This document shows, one piece after another, positions 1-5,114 of a DNA stretch of 5,114 nt. The position numbers and the translations under genes are program-made. The stretch comes from Actinomycetes bacterium (GTDB lineage: Bacteria; Actinomycetota; Actinomycetes; Mycobacteriales; Mycobacteriaceae), in NCBI GenBank assembly GCA_023460175.1, contig JAEWRC010000035.1, positions 1-5,114 of the forward strand, written 5' to 3'. Position 1 is the stretch's first letter; each line of letters starts with the position of its first letter. The notes under the pieces were generated by a model. It was not told the origin of the DNA and ran no database searches. It saw only the letters and a program-made list of their open reading frames with translations.

Positions 1-1022
1 TCGAGCGCATCGAGGCCGCAACCCGCCCGGTGATCATCGTCGGAGCCGGCGCGAAATTCGACATGCCGGCCATCGTTGCGTTCGCCGAGCGCTTGCAGGC
101 CCCGGTGCTGACCACCTTCAAGGCCAAAGGCCAGCTCTCTGATGCGCATCCGTTGGCCTGCGGCGCACTAGGCCGGTCGGGCACCCCGGTCGCGTCCTGG
201 ATGATGAACAAGGCCGACCTGCTGGTGGTGTTCGGCGCGTCGTTCTCGAATCACACCGGCATATCGCCGTACAAGCCCATCATCCAGGTCGATACCGACC
301 CGCTGGCGCTGGGCAGGTTCAACCCGGTGGCGGTTCCGGTGCTCGGCGATGTGGGGGTGACGGCGTCGGCGCTGGTGCAAAGTCTGCGCACGCATCCCGC
401 GCTGGTAGATCAACGCCCGGAGGTCGCTGACCGATGGTCGGTGTGGCGGACAGAAAAAGCTCGCAGGGCTGCGAAACACCCCAGCGGGCGGATCGCTGCC
501 GCGACGGTCTTTGCCGAACTCAGCCGCCTGGCTCCGGCCAACGCTGTGCTCGCCGTCGACGTGGGCAACCATGCTTACTCGTTCGGGCGATACTTCGAGA
601 CCAAAGACCAACAGGCTGTGTTGATGTCGGGCTACTTGGGCTCCATCGGATTCGGCTTCCCCGCTGCGATGGGTGCTTGGGCTGCCGCCCCCGACCGCCC
701 CATTATCGCGGTCACCGGCGACGGCGGCTTCGGTCAGTATCTCGCCGACTTCACCACGGCGGTCAAGTACGGCATGAACATCACCCACATCCTGCTCAAC
801 AACGGTGAACTCGGCAAGATCACCCAGGAGCAACGCAGCTCGGAATATGAGGTGTGGCAGACCTCGCTACACAACCCCGATTTCGCCGCGTATGCGCGGA
901 ACTGCGGCGCATACGGCAAACAAGTCAGCCGCGCTGCCGATCTGAACTCGGCTATCGCAGAAGCGCTCACCCACACCGGGCCGGCGCTGGTCGAGATCCT
1001 GACCGACGCGCGGTCCAACTGA
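1..1022 (+). CDS. Thiamine-diphosphate-dependent enzyme, pyruvate oxidase / acetolactate synthase superfamily (5' truncated by window)
   Basis: Only the C-terminal 339 residues are present. The reading frame is open to the window edge (the first full codon is at base 3), so the GTG at base 30 is an internal valine and not a start. The visible part begins with the end of a linker and the central domain, with a Rossmann-like strand (VIIVGAGA), then the KGQLSDAHPL...GALGRSG segment and the ADLLVVFG and IIQVDTDP strands typical of TPP_enzyme_M. The C-terminal cofactor domain has the GDG-X24-NN motif: GDG at bases 717-725, then NNGELGK. Its Asp and second Asn bind the Mg2+ of thiamine diphosphate in this superfamily. 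The missing N-terminal PYR domain, roughly 200 residues, would carry the catalytic Glu. The NNxxLGxIxxEQ-like stretch and the IIQVDTDP strand suggest the pyruvate oxidase / quinone-dependent pyruvate dehydrogenase branch. The protein ends soon after GPALVEILTD, with no obvious PoxB-type lipid-binding tail. It should decarboxylate a 2-oxo acid in the cytoplasm; the substrate cannot be told. It converges on the TetR gene. Confidence 0.9.
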   Translation, partial: ERIEAATRPVIIVGAGAKFDMPAIVAFAERLQAPVLTTFKAKGQLSDAHPLACGALGRSGTPVASWMMNKADLLVVFGASFSNHTGISPYKPIIQVDTDPLALGRFNPVAVPVLGDVGVTASALVQSLRTHPALVDQRPEVADRWSVWRTEKARRAAKHPSGRIAAATVFAELSRLAPANAVLAVDVGNHAYSFGRYFETKDQQAVLMSGYLGSIGFGFPAAMGAWAAAPDRPIIAVTGDGGFGQYLADFTTAVKYGMNITHILLNNGELGKITQEQRSSEYEVWQTSLHNPDFAAYARNCGAYGKQVSRAADLNSAIAEALTHTGPALVEILTDARSN

Positions 1023-1023
1023 G

Positions 1024-1140
1024 AGAGGCTGGATTTCGCCCCTGCGGGTGGCCACCCTCGCCGGCCCGCACGCCGTGGCCGACCCGACGGGCGCAGAATT
1101 GGCCGAATGGTCACTGGTGCACGGATTCGCGACAGTCGTT
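1024..1140 (+). pseudogene. Probable remnant of the C-terminus of a TetR-family regulator
   Basis: Directly after the stop of the TPP enzyme, one plus-strand frame reads ...RVATLAGPHAVADPTG followed by AELAEWSLVHGFATVVI (about bases 1045-1134). This resembles the ligand-binding domain of many actinobacterial TetR regulators, where a 'FGPH/DP..' segment is followed by 'W.LVHGLATLLL.G'. No N-terminal helix-turn-helix is present, because the preceding DNA is the TPP gene. After about base 1140 the frame stops resembling the family and runs antisense into the neighbouring tetR gene. A GTG at base 1048 lies in this frame but has no Shine-Dalgarno sequence. The best reading is a deletion scar of an older regulator. 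The alternative is chance similarity in GC-rich DNA. It is not a copy of the adjacent intact TetR C-terminus, which reads differently. Confidence 0.42.
1046..1057. repeat. Perfect 12-bp palindrome in the convergent intergenic region
   Basis: GGGTGGCCACCC reads the same on both strands. It lies 24 bases past the stop of the TPP enzyme and upstream of the end of the convergent tetR gene. It might help stop transcription, but it has no proper loop and no T-run on either strand, so I do not call it an intrinsic terminator. It could also be a protein-binding site or chance. A second inverted pair (GGCCAC at 1050-1055, GTGGCC at 1075-1080) shares one arm with it. Confidence 0.3.
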
Positions 1141-1168
1141 ATCCTCGCGGTGATCAGGCGAACACCCC

Positions 1169-1747
1169 TCACCGCACTCCCTCGAACGCGAGCTTCAGCA
1201 GTGCGTCGATGTGCTTGCGTTCGAGCGGCATCGCGTGCAACATCCGGTATTCGATGACTCCGTAGAGGACGTCGCGCAGCGTGTGCACGTCGGCGTCGGC
1301 GCGGATTTCGCCGCGTTCCTGAGCCAGGGCAGCGCGCGCGCTGAACCCTTTGATGTTGGGTTCGACGACTTGCTCGTAGACGGCGTCCAACAGGTCGGGA
1401 TCGGATTGACCCGCCGTGATCACACCGCGGTATGCGGCTCCGAAACCCGTGGTCGTGACCAACTCCAAGATGCCGATCAACTGGGTCCGCAGGTCGGCGA
1501 CGATGTCACCGGTGTCGGGGAACACGACGACGGGATTCAGGGACCGGGTGGCAGCTTCGAGTACCACCGCACCCTTCGACGGCCACCACCGGTAGATGGT
1601 CTGCTTGCCGCAGCCCGCCCGTCTGGCGATGGCCTCGATCGAAACGTTGTCGTAGCCGAGCTCGCTGATCAGGGCGATGGACGCGTCCAGGATGGCCTGC
1701 CGCGACTGCTCGTTGCGCCGGCCGGGATCGGGAGGGTTCGCGGACAT
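1169..1747 (-). CDS. TetR/AcrR-family transcriptional repressor
   Basis: This 192-residue protein has the usual TetR length. Residues about 15-62 form the DNA-binding domain: SRQAILDASIALISELGYDNVSIEAIARRAG gives helix 1 and the start of the helix-turn-helix, and GKQTIYRWWPSKGAVV is the recognition helix with the family's YxxWPSK-type signature. Residues about 80-190 form the helical ligand-binding and dimer domain (DLRTQLIGILELV...AYRGVITAGQSDPDLL...LRDVLYGVIEYRML), of the TetR_C type seen in many actinobacterial regulators. Proteins of this family bind palindromic operators as dimers and release on ligand binding. The gene is divergent from the hydrolase gene across 153 bases holding direct and inverted repeats, so autoregulation and control of that unit are likely by inference. 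No Shine-Dalgarno sequence precedes the ATG at 1747, and a possible -10 lies only 6 bases upstream of it, which suggests a leaderless mRNA. The ligand is unknown. Confidence 0.95.
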   Translation of the reverse strand: MSANPPDPGRRNEQSRQAILDASIALISELGYDNVSIEAIARRAGCGKQTIYRWWPSKGAVVLEAATRSLNPVVVFPDTGDIVADLRTQLIGILELVTTTGFGAAYRGVITAGQSDPDLLDAVYEQVVEPNIKGFSARAALAQERGEIRADADVHTLRDVLYGVIEYRMLHAMPLERKHIDALLKLAFEGVR

Positions 1748-1753
1748 GCCAGC

Positions 1754-1782
1754 ACACTAGCGAGGGACACGGCCTAAGACAA
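1754..1782 (-). promoter_or_regulatory. Putative tetR promoter, possibly leaderless
   Basis: On the minus strand, TTGTCT (bases 1782-1777) and TAGTGT (1759-1754) are separated by 17 bases. They match the housekeeping -35 and -10 consensus at four and three of six positions. A start about seven bases past the -10 would fall at or next to the A of the tetR ATG (base 1747), which fits the absence of a Shine-Dalgarno sequence. Leaderless mRNAs are common in actinobacteria. The hexamer matches are weak, so this is a proposal only. Confidence 0.35.
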
Positions 1783-1828
1783 CACGAGACGGTCCGTATT
1801 GACACGAGACGAGCCGGGCCGTACCGTC
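1782..1828. promoter_or_regulatory. Candidate TetR operator region: tandem direct repeats plus inverted repeats
   Basis: The 10-mer ACACGAGACG occurs at 1782-1791 and again at 1802-1811, exactly 20 bases apart, about two helical turns. The similarity extends as ACACGAGACGNNCCG, giving 13 of 15 identical positions (1782-1796 and 1802-1816). Inverted elements are superimposed: ACGGTCCGT at 1789-1797 has ACGG/CCGT arms, GACGGTCCG (1788-1796) pairs with CGTACCGTC (1820-1828) at 8 of 9 positions, and ACGGCC (1769-1774) faces GGCCGT (1817-1822). One repeat copy overlaps the proposed tetR -35 and the other overlaps the proposed hydrolase -35. This is the expected arrangement for a repressor acting on both divergent genes. 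Binding by the neighbouring TetR protein is inferred. Confidence 0.5.
1799..1827 (+). promoter_or_regulatory. Putative promoter of the hydrolase-SDR unit
   Basis: A perfect TTGACA -35 hexamer at 1799-1804 is followed after 17 bases by TACCGT at 1822-1827, a weak -10 matching TATAAT at three of six positions. Transcription would start near base 1834 and leave a 5' leader of roughly 65 bases before the hydrolase ATG. The -35 overlaps the second direct repeat copy, so a bound repressor would block it. A second TTGACC at 1855-1860 has no convincing -10 partner. Confidence 0.45.
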
Positions 1829-1887
1829 ATTGCCATCGCCCCCAGCGGCGGTGGTTGACCCTCAGTACCTGGTGTGTTGCTCACCCG

Positions 1888-1894
1888 AAGGAGA
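1888..1894 (+). promoter_or_regulatory. Shine-Dalgarno site of the hydrolase gene
   Basis: AAGGAGA lies six bases before the ATG at 1901 and fits the 3' end of 16S rRNA well. It fixes that ATG as the start, rather than the in-frame TTG/GTG-type codons near 1874. Confidence 0.85.
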
Positions 1895-1900
1895 ACTCCC

Positions 1901-2548
1901 ATGCCCAAAACCGGTCTCGATGGACTGCTGCGCCCGCAGGACAGCGTTGTCGTGCTGATCGACCACCAGCCGTTTCAATTCGCCAACCTGAACAGTCACG
2001 AACCCGCCCTGATCGCCAACAACGTCGTGGGTCTGGCGAAAGGCGCGAAAGCCTTTGGTGTGCCGACGATTCTGACCACGGTGCTCGAGGAGCGCGGCGG
2101 CTACCTGATCAAGGCGCTGCAGGATGTCTTTCCCGATCAAAAGCCGATCGACCGGACGTTCATCAACACCTGGGAGGACGAGAACGTCGTCGACGTTGTG
2201 AAGGCCACCGGTCGCAAGCAACTCATCCTGGCGGCCCTGTGGACCGAGGTGTGTCTGGCGATGCCGACGATCCAGGCGCTTGCCGAGGGGTATGACGTCT
2301 TCATCGTCACCGACGCCTCCGGCGGCGTATCGGCCGAATCGCACGATATGGCGGTGCGTCGCATGGTCGCAGCCGGTGCGGTGCCGATCACCTGGTTGGC
2401 GGTGTTGTCCGAGTGGCAGCGTGATTGGGCGCGTGAAGAAACTGCGGCCGGCTTCACCGAGGTCATCGTCGAGCATGCCGGCGGCACCGGTATCGCGTTC
2501 GCTTGGGAGATGCAACTTCTCAACGGCCGGGTCGGCGCGGGACTCTGA
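1901..2548 (+). CDS. YcaC-like cysteine hydrolase of the isochorismatase fold
   Basis: This 215-residue protein is typical in length for the family. It has the isochorismatase-like order of motifs: SVVVLIDHQ (residues 15-23, catalytic Asp21), GVPTILTT (53-60), DRTFINTWEDE (84-94), QLILAALWTEVCLAMPTIQALAEGYDVFIVTDASGG (107-142) with nucleophile Cys118, and a C-terminal SEWQRDWAREET segment (170-181). The TEVC motif and the SEWQRDW tail resemble E. coli YcaC and its relatives more than true isochorismatases or nicotinamidases. The triad position usually held by Lys appears to be Arg85, as I recall for YcaC-type members. The family cleaves amide, carbamoyl or related bonds through a cysteine thioester, but the substrates of YcaC-like members are largely unknown. 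No signal peptide is visible, so it should be cytoplasmic. It is the first gene after the divergent promoter region and lies 49 bases before the SDR gene, suggesting co-transcription. Confidence 0.9.
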   Translation: MPKTGLDGLLRPQDSVVVLIDHQPFQFANLNSHEPALIANNVVGLAKGAKAFGVPTILTTVLEERGGYLIKALQDVFPDQKPIDRTFINTWEDENVVDVVKATGRKQLILAALWTEVCLAMPTIQALAEGYDVFIVTDASGGVSAESHDMAVRRMVAAGAVPITWLAVLSEWQRDWAREETAAGFTEVIVEHAGGTGIAFAWEMQLLNGRVGAGL

Positions 2549-2587
2549 CGTGGCCGCCACCATCGTCGACGCTGTCGTGCAGAATAT

Positions 2588-2592
2588 GGAGG
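2588..2592 (+). promoter_or_regulatory. Shine-Dalgarno site deciding the SDR start
   Basis: GGAGG sits five bases before the ATG at 2598. Another in-frame ATG at 2586 overlaps this site and an in-frame GTG at 2550 lies just after the hydrolase stop. Neither has its own ribosome binding site, and the SDR fold normally begins only a few residues before the first strand, so 2598 is preferred. Confidence 0.8.
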
Positions 2593-2597
2593 TTCGC

Positions 2598-3338
2598 ATG
2601 TCTTTGACAGGTAAGACTGCACTCGTCACCGGAGCAACATCGGGCATCGGCCTTGCCGCGGCGCGCGCGCTCGCCCAGGACGGCGCCTACGTTTTCCTGG
2701 TGGGGCGTCGCGAAGACGCCCTCGAAGAAGTTGTCGCCGGTATCGGCTCCGGGCAGGCCGGTTTCATTCGCGCCGACGTGACACGGCAGGCCGATCTCGA
2801 CCGCGTGGCGTCCACCGTCGAGGCGACGGGACGCGGGCTCGACATAGTGTTCGCCAATGCGGGCATCGCCGAGGTCGCACCGCTGGGGGATATCAGCTGG
2901 GAGCACTTCACCACCACGTTCAACACCAACGTCGGCGGCATCATCTTCACCGTGCAGGCGGCCCTTCCGCTGCTGAACGAAGGCGCCTCGGTCATCCTGT
3001 GCGGTTCCAGCGGCGATGTGAAGGCGAATCCCGGCACGAGCGTCTACGCCGCTTCCAAGACCGCGATCCGGTCCTTGGCCCGCAGCTGGGCCGCGGAACT
3101 GGTCGACCGCAAGATCCGCGTCAACGTCGTCGCTCCCGGACTCACGGAGACTCCGGGATTGAAGGAACTCTTCACCGGCGCCGACGACGGCCTCGCAGCG
3201 TTGACCGCCTCGATGCCCATGAAGCGCCTAGCCCGGCCGGCGGAGGTCGGTAGCGTGGTCGCGTTCTTGGCCTCCGACGGCAGCACTTTCATGACCGGCT
3301 CAGAGATCTACGTCGACGGCGGCGGCAGCCAGTTCTGA
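2598..3338 (+). CDS. Short-chain dehydrogenase/reductase (classical SDR)
   Basis: This 246-residue protein has the normal length of a classical SDR. The cofactor motif TGATSGIG is at residues 11-18, VGRR at 35-38 ends the second strand, ADV at 59-61 contacts the adenine ring, and NAG is at 87-89. The catalytic tetrad is Asn111, Ser137, Tyr150 and Lys154 (YAASK). APG at 179-181 and the C-terminal YVDGGGSQF complete the family pattern. Arginines 37 and 38 directly after the second strand suggest NADP(H) rather than NAD(H), by family rule. It should interconvert an alcohol and a ketone in the cytoplasm; the substrate loop (about residues 182-210) does not reveal the substrate. It is similar in style to FabG and glucose dehydrogenase-like SDRs, but membership in fatty-acid synthesis is not implied. 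It follows the hydrolase by 49 bases and precedes the lipoprotein gene by 35, on the same strand. Confidence 0.95.
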   Translation: MSLTGKTALVTGATSGIGLAAARALAQDGAYVFLVGRREDALEEVVAGIGSGQAGFIRADVTRQADLDRVASTVEATGRGLDIVFANAGIAEVAPLGDISWEHFTTTFNTNVGGIIFTVQAALPLLNEGASVILCGSSGDVKANPGTSVYAASKTAIRSLARSWAAELVDRKIRVNVVAPGLTETPGLKELFTGADDGLAALTASMPMKRLARPAEVGSVVAFLASDGSTFMTGSEIYVDGGGSQF

Positions 3339-3373
3339 TCCTGGGAATACCCGACCACCGAACGGACTATCCA

Positions 3374-4951
3374 ATGCTGTCAAGGCTTTTCACGTCTACA
3401 AGGCAGAAGCATACCGGCTCACGTACATTCGTCGGACTCGCGGTTCTGGCCTTGACCCTCGCGATGACGGCCTGCACGTCAGACACATCAGCGGTGTCGT
3501 CCTCACCCGGCCTGGATCGGTTCTACTCTCAGGAGATGGCCTGGGAGTCCTGCCGGAGCTACGCCAATACCGCGATCGAGAGCGCGGTCTTCGCCCAGGC
3601 GCCGACCATGGAGTGCGGACGCATGGAAGTGCCGCTGGATTACCAGGTTCCGGAAGGAAAGACCGCGCGCCTGGCGGTTGCGCGAGTACCCGCCCGCGGT
3701 CAGCCCATCGGCTCGTTGGTGATCAATCCCGGCGGGCCCGGCGGTTCCGGGTTGTTCGCGACTGCGGCGACTGCGATGTCGCTTCCGGAGGCCCGGCTGA
3801 CCGACAACTTTGACCTCGTCGGGTTCGACCCGCGCGGCGTGGGCAGCACGGACCCTGCCATTGATTGCTTCACCGACGCCGAGGCCGACCGTGGCGAGTT
3901 CCTGTTGAGCACGCAGGGCACCGCGGTGCAATGGACCGAACAGGACACGACGGAGATCCTCGATCGGTGTGCCGAGCGCTCGGGCGGCCTCGACGTGTTG
4001 GCCAGCGTGGGCACCCGCGATTCGGCGCGTGACATCGACGTACTGCGGGCCGTCCTCGGCGACGAGCAGCTCACCTTCTTGGGGCAGAGTTACGGGACGC
4101 GACTGGGTGCCGTCTACGCCGAACAGTTCCCGCAGAACGTGCGCGCGATGCTGCTCGACGGCGCCATCGACCCGAACCAGGGCACCGTCGAGCGCCGGGT
4201 CGCGGCGTATGCCGGGTTCCAGCGCTCGTTCGAGCAGATGGCCGAATTCTGCGCCGAGCAGGCCGACTGTCCGCTGGGCGACGACCCGTCCCAGGCCATC
4301 GGGGCGTTCCACCGGATAGTCCGTCCCCTCTACGGGCAGCCCGTCCCAGCATTGAGCTCCGAGCTGGGGTTCGACGAGGCGATCGGCGGGGTGATCGCGG
4401 GTCTCTACACCGAAGCGGCCTGGGCCCGAATCATCACCGGGTTGGCGCAGCTACAACGGGGACGCGGCGACGAACTGTTGCAGCTCAACTATGACTTCTC
4501 GCTCCGCGATGCCGAGGGTCGCTGGCCCAATTTCGCCGAGGCGCTCTACGCCATCAATTGCATGGACGAGGAACGCCTCAGCCCGGAGCAGGGGAGTGCG
4601 TTGCGCGCGAGCATCTTCGACGCCGCGCCTTTCATGGATCCCGGAGTTGCTCTCACCGGCGCCCGTGACGGCTGCGAACACTGGCCGACCGAGCCGACGC
4701 TGGGGATCCCGTATGCGGGCGACATCGCGGGACTGCCGCCCACCCTGGTCGTGTCGATAACCGGCGATCCCACCACACCGCACACCGGCGGTGTCAAGCT
4801 GGCAGAAACTCTCGACAGTTCCTTGCTCACCGTGGAGGGGGAGGGGCACACCATAGTCATGGCGGGAACCAACCAGTGCGTCAACGAGATCGCCGCTGAC
4901 TACCTGATCGACCTCGCGTTGCCGCCGACCGGTACATCCTGCGAGCTGTGA
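3374..4951 (+). CDS. Secreted lipoprotein α/β-hydrolase, tripeptidyl-aminopeptidase-like (peptidase S33 type)
   Basis: This 525-residue protein starts with a lipoprotein signal: basic residues at 4, 10, 12 and 17, a hydrophobic stretch at about 19-33, and a lipobox ending MTAC with the lipid-bearing Cys34. The mature protein has an α/β-hydrolase core: strand and oxyanion loop NPGGPGGSG (118-126), FDPRGVGSTD (151-160), nucleophile elbow GQSYG with Ser239, a helical lid roughly 270-420, and a C-terminal TAP-like domain with Asp465 (TGDPTTPH) and His492 (GEGHT). The triad is complete. The layout and spacing match Streptomyces tripeptidyl aminopeptidases and the mycobacterial serine hydrolase Hip1/CaeA (Rv2224c) group. 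Ten cysteines besides Cys34 (60, 81, 165, 199, 293, 299, 396, 434, 502, 523) make an even number suited to disulfides outside the cytoplasm. It probably trims N-terminal peptides at the cell envelope, though an esterase role is possible. Its Shine-Dalgarno sequence is weak (CGGA at 3363-3366). It is probably co-transcribed with the SDR gene. Confidence 0.92.
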   Translation: MLSRLFTSTRQKHTGSRTFVGLAVLALTLAMTACTSDTSAVSSSPGLDRFYSQEMAWESCRSYANTAIESAVFAQAPTMECGRMEVPLDYQVPEGKTARLAVARVPARGQPIGSLVINPGGPGGSGLFATAATAMSLPEARLTDNFDLVGFDPRGVGSTDPAIDCFTDAEADRGEFLLSTQGTAVQWTEQDTTEILDRCAERSGGLDVLASVGTRDSARDIDVLRAVLGDEQLTFLGQSYGTRLGAVYAEQFPQNVRAMLLDGAIDPNQGTVERRVAAYAGFQRSFEQMAEFCAEQADCPLGDDPSQAIGAFHRIVRPLYGQPVPALSSELGFDEAIGGVIAGLYTEAAWARIITGLAQLQRGRGDELLQLNYDFSLRDAEGRWPNFAEALYAINCMDEERLSPEQGSALRASIFDAAPFMDPGVALTGARDGCEHWPTEPTLGIPYAGDIAGLPPTLVVSITGDPTTPHTGGVKLAETLDSSLLTVEGEGHTIVMAGTNQCVNEIAADYLIDLALPPTGTSCEL

Positions 4952-4976
4952 CGACCCCGCCGACCCTGCTAGATCC

Positions 4977-4982
4977 GAGGAG
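4977..4982 (+). promoter_or_regulatory. Shine-Dalgarno site of the last gene
   Basis: GAGGAG lies seven bases before the ATG at 4990. A second in-frame ATG at 4996 would be 13 bases away, which is too far, so 4990 is the likely start. Confidence 0.75.
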
Positions 4983-4989
4983 CAACTCA

Positions 4990-5114
4990 ATGACGATGGC
5001 ATCGGAATCGACCACCGGCATGCGGCTGGCAGCCATTTCGGAACTGCCCGACAACGCTCCCTTCGCCGTGAATGCCGCGGGTGTGGACCTGGTGCTCATC
5101 CGGCGCGGTGCGGA
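4990..5114 (+). CDS. Probable Rieske [2Fe-2S] protein, N-terminus only (3' truncated by window)
   Basis: Only the first 41 residues are present (MTMASESTTGMRLAAISELPDNAPF..., ending VDLVLIRRGA). The pattern 'xxxSELPDNAPFAVNAAGVDLVLIRRGA' fits the first strands of a Rieske domain, in which an 'L-P-x-G-x-P' segment leads to a 'G-x-x-[LIV]-[LIV]-[LIV]-x-R' strand before the CxH and CxxH cluster ligands. Those ligands lie beyond the window, so the call rests on weak strand similarity. A Rieske ferredoxin or the start of a larger Rieske fusion are both possible. The gene follows the lipoprotein by 38 bases with a good ribosome binding site and could be the fourth gene of the same unit. The open frame reaches the last base. 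Confidence 0.5.
   Translation, partial: MTMASESTTGMRLAAISELPDNAPFAVNAAGVDLVLIRRGA

Noticed and set aside
30..32. GTG as the start codon of the first gene
   Set aside because: The frame is open upstream to base 3 and encodes residues that fit the linker before the central domain (ERIEAATRPVIIVG). A TPP enzyme starting here would lack its whole PYR domain.
1855..1882. TTGACC with TTGCTC as an alternative hydrolase promoter
   Set aside because: The spacing is 16 bases but the -10 candidate lacks the key A at position 2 and the T at position 6. The TTGACA-N17-TACCGT pair upstream is better.
2280..2597. Long N-terminal extension of the SDR frame overlapping the hydrolase gene
   Set aside because: It is the +1-type shadow frame of the hydrolase gene, has no SDR similarity, and the GGAGG at 2588-2592 points to the ATG at 2598.
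1862..2647. Long minus-strand open frame opposite the hydrolase gene
   Set aside because: Such antisense frames are expected in high-GC coding DNA. It has no recognisable motif and no ribosome binding site, and it would cover a well-supported gene and its promoter region.
3339..3373. Possible terminator or promoter between the SDR and lipoprotein genes
   Set aside because: The 35 bases contain no hairpin with a T-run and no convincing hexamer pair.
3503..4312. Long minus-strand open frame opposite the lipoprotein gene
   Set aside because: It is low-complexity, Arg/Gly/Ala-rich translation typical of antisense GC-rich DNA, while the plus strand encodes a complete catalytic triad and lipobox.
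4881..5099. Minus-strand open frame at the window end
   Set aside because: It overlaps two plus-strand genes with good starts and has no family resemblance.

Overview
This 5.1-kb window comes from a high-GC bacterium. An actinobacterium of the Mycobacterium/Mycolicibacterium/Rhodococcus type is the best guess: codon third positions are strongly G/C, and the window carries a secreted lipoprotein of the tripeptidyl-aminopeptidase-like α/β-hydrolase type common in mycobacteria. The assignment rests on composition and gene types only.

Layout. (1) Bases 1-1022, plus strand: the 3' two thirds of a thiamine-diphosphate-dependent enzyme of the pyruvate oxidase / acetolactate synthase superfamily, cut by the window edge. 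(2) Bases 1023-1168: a short stretch between convergent genes. It holds a perfect 12-bp palindrome and what looks like a decayed C-terminal piece of a TetR-family regulator on the plus strand. (3) Bases 1169-1747, minus strand: an intact TetR-family repressor. (4) Bases 1748-1900: a divergent promoter region with an exact 10-bp direct repeat at 20-bp spacing, nested inverted repeats, and a plausible promoter for each direction. (5) Bases 1901-4951 and on to the window end, plus strand: four closely spaced genes. They encode a YcaC-like cysteine hydrolase of the isochorismatase fold, a classical short-chain dehydrogenase/reductase, a lipoprotein α/β-hydrolase (peptidase S33, TAP-like), and the start of a probable Rieske [2Fe-2S] protein. 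Gaps of 49, 35 and 38 bases allow one transcript.

Working model (inference). The TetR protein represses its own gene and the divergent hydrolase-SDR unit from the repeats between them, and a small molecule processed by the two enzymes may be the inducer. Whether the lipoprotein peptidase and the Rieske protein belong to the same function is not shown by sequence. No RNA gene, CRISPR array, insertion sequence or phage signal was seen. The window is mostly ordinary accessory metabolism, and the points most worth a second look are the operator region and the TetR remnant.
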